From the NCBI GenBank assembly GCA_902494035.1, contig CABURV010000058.1, forward strand, positions 1 through 11,021: 11,021 bases of DNA. The letters are read 5' to 3'. The notes beneath the pieces were generated by a model. That model was not told the origin of the DNA and ran no database searches. It saw nothing but the letters and a program-made list of their open reading frames with translations. Positions 1 to 5,915 of this stretch are shown here, in pieces. Source of the stretch: an uncultured Collinsella sp. GTDB lineage: Bacteria; Actinomycetota; Coriobacteriia; Coriobacteriales; Coriobacteriaceae. Numbering within the stretch: position 1 is the stretch's first letter; every line of letters starts with the position of its first letter. Position numbers and translations under genes: made by a program.

Positions 1-26
1 CGGGGGATACCCAGCGCCAGATGCAA

Positions 27-608
27 TTACGAGAGTTTTTGAATCGCGCGCGCGACGCGGGCGATGGGTAGGCCCACCACGTTATAGAAGTCGCCCGAAA
101 TATCGTGCACGAGCATGCGTCCTCCTGTGCCCTGAATGCCGTAGGCGCCGGCCTTGTCCATGGGTTCACCCGAGGCGACGTAGTGCTCGATCTGCTCGTC
201 GCTGAGCTCGTAGAACGTCACGTCGGTCACATCGACAAAGGACAGGCTTTCTGCGGCATGCGGGGCGGCCGTATCGCCTGCCTTAACGATGCAGACGCCG
301 GTTGCAACCTGGTGCGTGCGGCCCGAAAGCTCACGGAGCATGGTGTGCGCCTCGTCCTCGGTTGCCGGCTTGCCCAGAATCTTGCCGTCAAAGGTGACGA
401 TGGTGTCGGCCGCGACCGTCAGCTCATTGGGCTCGGCATGCTCGGCGGCAACGGCGGCGGCTTTTGCGCGTGCTAAGCGTTCAACAAGCGTAAGCGGGGC
501 CTCGCCATCAAACGGCGTTTCGTCGATATCGGCAGGAATGATGCGAACGTCATAGCCCGCTTCGTGCATCAACTCGATGCGTCGCGGTGATTGCGAAGCC
601 AAAATCAT
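27..608 (-). CDS. maf: Maf-family nucleoside triphosphate pyrophosphatase
   Basis: This 193-residue protein is a full-length Maf/YhdE-like pyrophosphatase. The family hydrolyses non-canonical or methylated nucleoside triphosphates to the monophosphate plus pyrophosphate in the cytoplasm. Visible family signatures are SQSPRR at residues 5-10 (substrate/phosphate loop), AADTIV around Asp68 (catalytic acid region), GKP at 79-81, SGRTHQVATGV from residue 95, DKAGAYGIQG at 151-160 and NVVGLP near 176. Length is normal for the family. The ATG at 606-608 overlaps the stop codon of the upstream DJ-1-like gene by four bases (ATGA), so the two are probably translationally coupled. No SD of its own is obvious beyond that coupling. 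Which nucleotide (dTTP/UTP or m7GTP type) is preferred cannot be told by eye. The family call is very secure. Confidence 0.95.
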   Translation of the reverse strand: MILASQSPRRIELMHEAGYDVRIIPADIDETPFDGEAPLTLVERLARAKAAAVAAEHAEPNELTVAADTIVTFDGKILGKPATEDEAHTMLRELSGRTHQVATGVCIVKAGDTAAPHAAESLSFVDVTDVTFYELSDEQIEHYVASGEPMDKAGAYGIQGTGGRMLVHDISGDFYNVVGLPIARVARAIQKLS

Positions 609-1147
609 AGCTGAATGCCCTCGGCGACTTTCTCGACAGCCTTGTCGCCGGCGAGCGTGCGCAGCAGCTCAAGCGCAAAGGGGAGCGACTGGGCCATGCC
701 GCTGGCGGTGATGATGTTGCCGTCTTGCGTAACCTTCTCGCCGGTATAGGCGCCTTTGGGGAAGCTTTTCTCAAAGCCAGGGAAGCACGTGGCGTGGCGC
801 CCCTCGAGCAGGTCGAGCTCGCCCAGGATAAACGGGGCGGCGCAGATGGCGGCGACGTGCTTGGTCGCGGCGAACTCGCAGACCACGTCGCAGACGCGCT
901 GATCGGCGCGCAGGTTGGTAGCACCGGGTAGGCCGCCGGGTAGCACGACGCAGTCGTACTCGTCAAAGTCGATCTCATCAAAGAGCGCATCGCAGGTCAC
1001 GGGGATCTGCAGCGAGCTTACGACCTCACGCGTGGGCATGATCGAGACGAGCGTGGCGCGCACGCCGCCGCGACGCATGACATCGACCATGGTCAAGCAT
1101 TCAATAGTTTCAAAGCCATCGGCGGCGAGAACGGCAACGCTGGGCAT
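605..1147 (-). CDS. DJ-1/PfpI (ThiJ) family protein
   Basis: A 180-residue single-domain DJ-1/PfpI protein with a class I glutamine-amidotransferase-like fold. Characteristic features are the N-terminal strand followed by GFETIE, with Glu16 aligning to the conserved glutamate that tunes the nucleophile, then VDVMRRGG as in DJ-1. The strand VVLPGG is at about residues 67-72. The nucleophile elbow AICAAP carries Cys102. The motif CFPGFE follows at about residue 121, where human DJ-1 has a histidine. Bacterial relatives have been given chaperone, glyoxalase-like or protein-deglycase roles, and the substrate cannot be fixed from sequence. I chose the ATG at 1145-1147 because AAAGGAAC sits just upstream; in-frame ATGs at 1162 and 1171 would add 5 or 8 residues and lack a better SD. 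It is the first gene of a two-gene unit with maf. Confidence 0.9.
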   Translation of the reverse strand: MPSVAVLAADGFETIECLTMVDVMRRGGVRATLVSIMPTREVVSSLQIPVTCDALFDEIDFDEYDCVVLPGGLPGATNLRADQRVCDVVCEFAATKHVAAICAAPFILGELDLLEGRHATCFPGFEKSFPKGAYTGEKVTQDGNIITASGMAQSLPFALELLRTLAGDKAVEKVAEGIQL

Positions 1148-1183
1148 GAGGGTTCCTTTCATAGGCGGCATACAATTAGCCGT

Positions 1184-1212
1184 CTTATACCCCGAAGACC
1201 TCCGCTTGCCAC
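1184..1212 (-). promoter_or_regulatory. candidate sigma-70-type promoter for the DJ-1/maf unit
   Basis: On the minus strand a -35-like GTGGCA (1207-1212) is followed after exactly 17 bases by the -10-like TATAAG (1184-1189). The -35 matches four of six consensus positions and the -10 five of six. Transcription would start near 1177, about 30 bases before the chosen ATG, leaving room for the AAAGGAAC ribosome binding site. This is pattern evidence only. Confidence 0.45.
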
Positions 1213-1281
1213 GCTCGATTTCCCAATGTTTAAAATAGCCCCGTCCGAATTAGCTACCCTCACCCATCCCCAACAATCTCA

Positions 1282-1326
1282 ATCTGTAACATCTAGACCC
1301 ACTTTTGACCCCTAACTGTTACAGAT
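1282..1326. repeat. 45-bp dyad repeat, unit 1
   Basis: ATCTGTAACA at 1282-1291 is inverted as TGTTACAGAT at 1317-1326, a perfect 10-bp arm with a 25-base interior. The flanks add a few more symmetric bases (TCT before, AGA after). The interior contains AGACCC and TTTTG blocks shared with unit 2 read on the other strand. Nothing here codes for protein. It could be a REP/MITE-like intergenic repeat, a structured transcript or a double operator. Confidence 0.7.
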
Positions 1327-1362
1327 CAAGACAAACGGAAACTGCCCCGACAAAACGTCTAA

Positions 1363-1407
1363 ATCTGTAACATCTACGGACCAAAACCGGGTCTTACTGT
1401 TACAGAT
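1363..1407. repeat. 45-bp dyad repeat, unit 2 (opposite orientation)
   Basis: The same 10-bp arms as unit 1 (ATCTGTAACA 1363-1372, TGTTACAGAT 1398-1407) enclose an interior of the same 25-base length. Read on the minus strand, the interior lines up with unit 1 through AGACCC, two variable bases, TTTTG, and a later CC and TA, so unit 2 is an inverted diverged copy. The two units start 81 bases apart. The bases between them include a near-repeat of GACAAACG (1330-1337) and GACAAAACG (1349-1357). Confidence 0.7.
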
Positions 1408-1416
1408 CGAGACAGT

Positions 1417-1442
1417 CCCCAACAGCACCGCCCTGTTCGGGG
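1417..1442. other. small inverted repeat in intergenic region
   Basis: CCCCAACAG (1417-1425) can pair with CTGTTCGGGG (1433-1442) with one bulged base and a 7-base loop. There is no U-run directly after it, so I do not call it a terminator. It lies just after the second dyad repeat and before the candidate promoter of the sugar operon. Confidence 0.35.
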
Positions 1443-1495
1443 AACGACCGCCACAGGTGCGGCGGGCAGAGGCTCACTTTTTTCCTCGGCTTTTC

Positions 1496-1522
1496 TTGAC
1501 AGCACCTCCTCTGTTGTAGTAT
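1496..1522 (+). promoter_or_regulatory. candidate promoter of the EamA-GH1-PTS operon
   Basis: A perfect -35 TTGACA (1496-1501) is followed after 15 bases by TAGTAT (1517-1522). A 17-base spacing would use the weaker GTATTT at 1519. It is preceded by a T-rich run. The implied start near 1529 gives a leader of about 200 bases before the ATG at 1728, containing the terminator and hairpins described separately. Short spacing keeps confidence moderate. Confidence 0.4.
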
Positions 1523-1574
1523 TTTCTCTCCGTCTAAAAACGCGTGGACTTTTCTGGGCGCTAGCCACCTTTTT

Positions 1575-1610
1575 GCCACGCAACCGAGCAGTCGGTTGCG
1601 TGGCTTTTTT
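1575..1610 (+). terminator. perfect intrinsic terminator hairpin, probable attenuator
   Basis: GCCACGCAACCGA (1575-1587) pairs perfectly over 13 bases with TCGGTTGCGTGGC (1592-1604) around a 4-base loop, followed directly by six T residues (1605-1610). This is a textbook Rho-independent terminator for plus-strand transcription. No gene lies between the candidate promoter at 1496-1522 and this hairpin, so it either ends a short RNA of about 80 nt or acts as an attenuator of the downstream operon. The segment GCGTGG at 1542-1547 could pair with CCACGC at 1576-1581 and compete with the terminator stem. Confidence 0.8.
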
Positions 1611-1611
1611 C

Positions 1612-1720
1612 GTCTTGGCAGCAGGTACCACATGCACTGCCAGAAGACCGCACGAGCCCACCTTCCGACTGCAGGGAACAGACGCACGAGATGTGCGTCT
1701 GCAAGACAGCAGACGGAAGG
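1612..1720 (+). promoter_or_regulatory. structured leader with SD-masking hairpin
   Basis: Two further hairpins follow the terminator. The first pairs GTCT and TGGCAG (1612-1621) with CTGCCA and AGAC (1637-1648), with a 2-base bulge. The second has an outer stem, CCTTCCG (1661-1667) and CTGC (1669-1672), pairing with GCAG (1709-1712) and CGGAAGG (1714-1720) across one A-A mismatch. Its inner stem pairs CAGACGCAC (1679-1687) with GTGCGTCTG (1693-1701). GGAAGG of the outer stem is the SD sequence for the ATG at 1728, so closing the hairpin should block initiation. I recognise no known riboswitch, T-box or BglG-type antiterminator site in it. Confidence 0.6.
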
Positions 1721-1727
1721 GAGCCTA

Positions 1728-2708
1728 ATGGCAGGAACAAACACAATCAAGCAACAGACCGCCGAGGCGGGAGCCGCGGGCGCGGGACAGGTCAAGGCGG
1801 CGCTCCAGGTCTTTGCGGGCGGCGCCTGCTACGGCGCGATGGCCACGACCTACAAGCTCGCCTACGCCGCGGGCTTCACCTCGGCACAGGTGGTGGCGAG
1901 CCAGGCGTGGTTCGGCTGCCTCTTCTTCGCCCTCGCCACGCTCGCGGGCCACGCGCTCGGGCACCGCTGGCAGCGCGTGGGCTGGAAGCTCGCCCTTAAG
2001 CTCATGGGCCTGGGAGCCCTCACCTGCCTCACCTCAATCCTCTACTGCTACGCCATGAGCGTGCTGCCCGCCCCGGTGGCGCTCACGCTCCTCTTCCAGT
2101 TCACGTGGCTGGGGCTCGTGTGGCAGACCGTCATGACGCGCCGACCGCCGAGGGTCCTCCAAGTGGCCTCCGCCCTGGTCATCGTCTTCGGAACGGTGTT
2201 CGCCAGCGGCGTCTACAAGACCGGCATCACCGGGTACGACCCCGTGGCCCTGCTCTGCGCGCTGGGGGCGGCCGTGTCCTGCTCCCTCTTTGTCACCCTC
2301 TCCGGCAAGGTCGAGGCCCCCTGCTCGTCCGAGCAGCGCGGCGTCATCGTGTGCGCGGGCTCCGTGATCATGTCACTCACGGTGTGCCCGGACTACGTCG
2401 TCTCGGGCGTCCTCGCCCAGGGCATCCTGCCCTTTGCCGTCATCGCCGGCTTCTTTGGCATGCTCTGCCCGGTCCTGCTCTTCGGCATGGGCTCTCCGCA
2501 CCTGCCTGCGGGCCTCTCCACTGTCATGGCCGCCGCGGAACTCCCCGCCGGCCTGCTCATCGCCATGATCGTCATCGGCGAGCCGCTCGGCGTCGTCGAG
2601 TGGCTGGGCGTCGCCATCATCCTCGCCGGCGTGTGCCTGGCACAGGTCCCCTCCCTGCTTGGAGGCCGGGAGGCACGTCGCGCCGCCGCAGGACAAGCCG
2701 TCAGCTAG
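1728..2708 (+). CDS. EamA/DMT-superfamily membrane transporter
   Basis: A 326-residue, strongly hydrophobic protein with about ten predicted membrane segments arranged as two EamA halves, typical of the drug/metabolite transporter superfamily. The first half begins near residue 27 (VFAGGACYGAMATTYKLAY). The second half ends with the usual family pattern AAELPAGLLIAMIVIGEPLG followed by a last membrane helix and a short basic tail. The ATG at 1728 is preferred because GGAAGGGAG lies 4 bases upstream; the open frame continues upstream but runs through the terminator hairpin. Substrates in this family range from amino acids to sugars and metabolites and cannot be inferred from sequence. It is followed after 122 bases by GH1 and PTS genes on the same strand, which suggests a role in beta-glucoside use. 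Codons are strongly G/C-ending. Confidence 0.88.
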   Translation: MAGTNTIKQQTAEAGAAGAGQVKAALQVFAGGACYGAMATTYKLAYAAGFTSAQVVASQAWFGCLFFALATLAGHALGHRWQRVGWKLALKLMGLGALTCLTSILYCYAMSVLPAPVALTLLFQFTWLGLVWQTVMTRRPPRVLQVASALVIVFGTVFASGVYKTGITGYDPVALLCALGAAVSCSLFVTLSGKVEAPCSSEQRGVIVCAGSVIMSLTVCPDYVVSGVLAQGILPFAVIAGFFGMLCPVLLFGMGSPHLPAGLSTVMAAAELPAGLLIAMIVIGEPLGVVEWLGVAIILAGVCLAQVPSLLGGREARRAAAGQAVS

Positions 2709-2722
2709 TCATCCCTTCACAG

Positions 2723-2809
2723 GCGGCCCGCGCGCATCAGGGAAAGGACCACGGGCCCGGCGCGCGAGGCCGCAAGGACGTTATAAAGCGTCCCCCGCAG
2801 AGATGGGGG
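2723..2809 (+). other. intercistronic hairpins between EamA and GH1 genes
   Basis: GCGGCC (2723-2728) plus GCGCGC (2730-2735) can pair with GCGCGC (2760-2765) plus GGCCGC (2768-2773), giving 12 pairs with a small internal loop. Downstream, CCCCC (2792-2796) can pair with GGGGG (2805-2809), ending 9 bases before the SD. GGACG (2776-2780) can alternatively pair with CGTCC (2789-2793). No U-run follows, so these look like processing or stability elements rather than a terminator. Confidence 0.4.
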
Positions 2810-2830
2810 CGCCAGAGAGAAGGAGGCACC

Positions 2831-4261
2831 ATGCCATTTCCAAAAGGGTTCCTTTGGGGAGGAGCCACCGCCGCCAACCAATGCGAGGGAGGTTATGACG
2901 AGGGCGGCCGCGGCCTTGCCAACGTCGACGTCATCCCACACGGGCCGGAGCGCAACGACGTAAGCCGCGGCCTGAGGCGCATGCTCGACTTTGAGCCCGG
3001 GTACTACTACCCGGCCCAGACGGGCATCGACTTCTACCACCACTACCGCGAGGACATAGCCCTCTTCGCGGAGATGGGCTTTAAGGTCTTTCGCCTCTCT
3101 ATCGCCTGGAGCCGCATCTTCCCCAATGGCGACGAGGAGGAGCCCAACGAGGCCGGGCTCGCCTTCTACGAGGACGTGTTCCGCTGCTGCCGCGAGCACG
3201 GGATCGAGCCCCTCGTGACCATCACGCACTTCGACTGCCCCATCCACCTCGTCAAGAAGTACGGCGCCTGGCGAAACCGCACCCTTATCGAGCTCTACAA
3301 GCGGCTTGTGACGGTGCTCTTCAACCGCTACCGCGGCCTCGTGCGCTGGTGGATCACGTTCAACGAGATGAACATGATCTTGCACCGTCCCTTCATGGGT
3401 GCCGGTATCGTCCTCGAGCCCGGGGAGAATGCCCGCGAGGCCGAGTACCGCGCCGCGCACAACGAGCTCGTGGCGAGCGCCTGGGCCACCAAGATCGCCC
3501 ACGAGGTCGATCCGGAGAACAAGGTGGGCTGCATGCTCGCCGCGGGAAGCTACTACCCCTACTCCTGCCGCCCCGAGGACGTCCGCGCGGCGCAGGTCAA
3601 AAACCAGGAGGACCTCTTCTTCGTGGACGTGCAGGCGCGCGGGCGCTACCCCGGCTACGCGCTCAAGATGCTCGAGCGCGAGGGCATCGACGTGGGCATG
3701 ACCGCCGAGGACGAGCGCATCCTTGCGGAGAACACCGTCGACTTCATCTCGTTTAGCTACTACTCCTCGCGCTGCACCGCGGGCGACCCCGATTCCGTGG
3801 GCGGCGTCGCCGAGGGCAACGCCTTCGCCGGCGTGGAGAACCCCTACGTGCGCACGAGCGACTGGGGCTGGGTCATCGACCCGCTGGGGTTCCGCATCAC
3901 GATCAACGACCTCTGGGACCGCTACCAGAAGCCGCTCTTTGTGGTGGAGAACGGCCTCGGCGCCTATGACGAGGTGCTTCCCGACGGCACGATCGAGGAC
4001 GACTACCGCATCGCCTACCTGCGCGAGCACATCGAGGCCATGCGCGACGCCATCGAGCAGGACGGCGTCGAGATGCTCGGCTACACCACCTGGGGGCCGA
4101 TCGACCTCGTGAGCGCGGGCTCCGGCGAGATGGAGAAGCGCTACGGCTTCATCTACGTGGACCGCGACAACCTGGGCAACGGCACGCTCGAGCGCAGGCG
4201 CAAGAAGAGCTTCTACTGGTACCAACAGGCCATCGCCACCAACGGAGGCGACCTGGGCTAG
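2831..4261 (+). CDS. GH1 6-phospho-beta-glucosidase
   Basis: A 476-residue glycoside hydrolase family 1 enzyme, the usual full length. It opens with FPKGFLWGGATAANQCEG, which carries the sugar-binding Gln. The acid/base Glu179 sits in TFNEMN and the nucleophile Glu373 in FVVENGLG. The C-terminal part has Ser428, Lys436 and Tyr438 (motif KRYGFIYVD), the phosphate-binding trio of 6-phospho-glycosidases such as LacG and BglA, so the substrate should be a 6-phosphorylated beta-glucoside delivered by a PTS. The segment GPIDLVSAGSGEM resembles the glucosidase rather than the galactosidase branch. Products would be glucose 6-phosphate plus an aglycone or glucose. The start is set by GAAGGAGG (2819-2826), 4 bases before the ATG. 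The PTS permease gene follows after 31 bases. E. coli AscB (474 aa) is a close size match. Confidence 0.95.
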   Translation: MPFPKGFLWGGATAANQCEGGYDEGGRGLANVDVIPHGPERNDVSRGLRRMLDFEPGYYYPAQTGIDFYHHYREDIALFAEMGFKVFRLSIAWSRIFPNGDEEEPNEAGLAFYEDVFRCCREHGIEPLVTITHFDCPIHLVKKYGAWRNRTLIELYKRLVTVLFNRYRGLVRWWITFNEMNMILHRPFMGAGIVLEPGENAREAEYRAAHNELVASAWATKIAHEVDPENKVGCMLAAGSYYPYSCRPEDVRAAQVKNQEDLFFVDVQARGRYPGYALKMLEREGIDVGMTAEDERILAENTVDFISFSYYSSRCTAGDPDSVGGVAEGNAFAGVENPYVRTSDWGWVIDPLGFRITINDLWDRYQKPLFVVENGLGAYDEVLPDGTIEDDYRIAYLREHIEAMRDAIEQDGVEMLGYTTWGPIDLVSAGSGEMEKRYGFIYVDRDNLGNGTLERRRKKSFYWYQQAIATNGGDLG

Positions 4262-4292
4262 CCGCCCGGGCAATATCGCTAAGGAGAAAATA

Positions 4293-5741
4293 ATGGCTGA
4301 AAAATACGACGATCTGGCCAGATCCATACTCGAGAACGTAGGCGGCGCCGAGAACGTCGCCAGCGTCGCGCACTGCATCACGCGCGTGCGCTTCAAGCTC
4401 AAGGACGAGTCCCGCGCCAACACTGCCAAGATCGAGGCTCTCAAGGGCGTTATCCAGGTCATCCAGGCCAACGGCCAGTACCAGGTGGTCGTGGGTAACA
4501 TCGTCGAGGACGTCTACGACGCGGTCCTGGAGGCCGGCAACTTCTCGGGCGGCGCAAGCGCCGACGACGAGCCCCAGGGCGATAAGACCGTTGCCTCCGT
4601 CGTCATCGACCTCATCTCTGGCATCTTCCAGCCCATCCTGGGACCGCTTGCCGCCGCAGGCATCATGAAGGGACTGCTTGCCCTCATCACCTACTTCGTC
4701 CCGGCCTTTGCAAACGACGGCCTCTACACGCTGCTCTACACCGTGGCTGACGGCTTCTTCTACTTCCTCCCCGTCGCCCTGGCGTTCAGTGCCGCGCGCA
4801 AGTTCCGCATGAACGAGTTCACCGGCGTGGCAATCGGCGTGGCGCTCCTCTACCCGACGATGGTCGCCCTGACCTCGGGTGAGGCGCTCGGCAGCATCGA
4901 CCTCGGCGTGGCCGGCACGTTCTCGTGGTACGCCACCGTCCTCGGGCTCCCCATCATCATGCCCGTGTCCGGCTACGTGAGCTCGGTGATCCCCGTCCTT
5001 CTCATGGTGTGGTTCGGCTCTATCCTTGAGCGCTGGCTCAAGAGCTGGATGCCGACTGCACTCAAGATGTTCCTCGTCCCGCTCGCCACGATGACGGTCT
5101 CCATCGTCTTGGGCTACCTCGTCATCGGCCCGGTGGCCACCCTCATCACCAACCTGCTGAGCGCGGCGTTCTCGTTCATCTTCCAGCTCCCCGTGGTTGG
5201 TTCCGTCCTGGGCAGCGCCCTGGTCGGCGGACTGTGGATGTGCCTCGTCATCTTTGGCTTCCACTGGAGCCTCATCCCCATCTCCATCATGAACCTGAAC
5301 ACCCTAGGCCACGACAGCGTGCTCGCCGCCACCATCGGCCATGGGTTCGCGCTCGGAGCGGTCATCTTTGCCATGTACCTCAGAAACAAGGACGAGCGCT
5401 TCCGCGGCATCGCCCTTCCCGCGATGATCTCCGCCTTCTTCTTCGGCGTCACCGAGCCGGGCATCTACGGCATCGCCCTCCCCAACAAGCGCGCGTTCGT
5501 CGTGGCATGCCTGAGCTCCGCCGTGGGCGGCGCCATCGTGGGAATGACGGGCGCCCTCATGTACATCTCGGGCGGCCTCGGCGTCTTCAACCTGCTCAAC
5601 TTCATCGACGGGACCCCTGGTGGCGCCGGGGTCTCCCACATGATCTACGCGATCATCGCCTCACTCGTCTCTGCCGTTCTGGCCTTTGTTATCGAGTTCA
5701 TCACCTACCGACCCAACGACGACGAGGAAGGCGCCCGCTAG
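4293..5741 (+). CDS. PTS beta-glucoside-type permease, EIIBC
   Basis: A 482-residue PTS permease of the glucose-glucoside family. Residues 1 to about 90 form the EIIB domain, with phosphocysteine Cys28 in HCITRVRFKLKD and the later motif VVVGNIVEDVYDAV. After a short acidic linker, residues from about 105 to 470 form the multi-span EIIC domain. This includes DGFFYFLPVALAFSAARKF, FHWSLIPI and the family loop FFGVTEPGIYG (Glu388). There is no C-terminal EIIA domain, so phosphate must come from a separate EIIA. The size and the pairing with a 6-phospho-beta-glucosidase resemble AscF (485 aa). Sucrose and trehalose permeases share this EIIBC layout, but the GH1 neighbour argues for a beta-glucoside or cellobiose-like sugar. 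The SD AAGGAG (4281-4286) lies 6 bases before the ATG. It is the last gene of the operon. Confidence 0.93.
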   Translation: MAEKYDDLARSILENVGGAENVASVAHCITRVRFKLKDESRANTAKIEALKGVIQVIQANGQYQVVVGNIVEDVYDAVLEAGNFSGGASADDEPQGDKTVASVVIDLISGIFQPILGPLAAAGIMKGLLALITYFVPAFANDGLYTLLYTVADGFFYFLPVALAFSAARKFRMNEFTGVAIGVALLYPTMVALTSGEALGSIDLGVAGTFSWYATVLGLPIIMPVSGYVSSVIPVLLMVWFGSILERWLKSWMPTALKMFLVPLATMTVSIVLGYLVIGPVATLITNLLSAAFSFIFQLPVVGSVLGSALVGGLWMCLVIFGFHWSLIPISIMNLNTLGHDSVLAATIGHGFALGAVIFAMYLRNKDERFRGIALPAMISAFFFGVTEPGIYGIALPNKRAFVVACLSSAVGGAIVGMTGALMYISGGLGVFNLLNFIDGTPGGAGVSHMIYAIIASLVSAVLAFVIEFITYRPNDDEEGAR

Positions 5742-5795
5742 CTTGCGCCCTTTTCGACCAGCTCTATGTAATTGAGGAGCAGTTGAGGTGGGTGA

Positions 5796-5830
5796 GGGCC
5801 GAGGGCGATCAAGGTGGCCGCCCTCGGTCC
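5796..5830. other. GC-rich hairpin downstream of the PTS gene
   Basis: GGGCCGAGGGCG (5796-5807) pairs with CGCCCTCGGTCC (5819-5830) over 12 positions with one G-U wobble and an 11-base loop. Neither strand has a U-run after it, so it is not a standard terminator. It could protect the 3' end of the PTS operon mRNA. Confidence 0.4.
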
Positions 5831-5850
5831 GGGACAACCTGCCAGAAGGC

Positions 5851-5900
5851 GTTTAGCTTTCTCGGGCGGTGCTGAAATGAACTGCCCCCGAAACTTAGAC
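5851..5900. repeat. imperfect inverted repeat at the left edge of the IS remnant
   Basis: The 22 bases at 5851-5872 and at 5879-5900 face each other across 6 bases (TGAAAT). Pairing gives 15 Watson-Crick pairs, 3 wobbles and 4 mismatches. The right arm contains GAACTGCCCCCGAAAC, which looks like an IS3-family end. The left arm looks like a diverged copy of that end in the other direction. Confidence 0.5.
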
Positions 5901-5915
5901 GGGTCAATTAGCGGC

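Noticed and set aside
1282..1407. CRISPR array
   Set aside because: There are only two units, in opposite orientation, with long dyads and no regular spacers or cas genes.
1529..1727. T-box or BglG/LicT antiterminator site in the operon leader
   Set aside because: The T-box core (UGGN within the antiterminator bulge) is absent: GGTACCAC at 1624-1631 only superficially resembles it. No sequence like the conserved BglG-type 29-base site overlaps the terminator.
1596..1727. Upstream extension of the EamA coding frame to 1596
   Set aside because: It would start with TTG inside the terminator stem without an SD and add 44 residues not typical of the family. The ATG at 1728 has a strong SD.
2717..4501. 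Very long antisense open frame opposite the GH1 gene and the start of the PTS gene
   Set aside because: Its translation is a shadow of GC-rich codons (long Val/Ala/Glu/His-rich stretches), shows no known domain and lacks an SD, while the sense strand has clear enzyme motifs.
4149..5264. Long antisense open frame opposite the PTS EIIBC gene
   Set aside because: It is extremely rich in Asp, Glu, Gly, His and Arg, as expected for the complement of a membrane protein, and has no SD or recognisable fold.
5745..5875. Plus-strand peptide beginning ALFDQLYVIEEQLR, faintly like an IS66-type transposase segment
   Set aside because: The resemblance covers only about a dozen residues, the frame has no start of its own and ends at a stop after about 43 codons. 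It may be part of the nested remnant region but cannot be supported.
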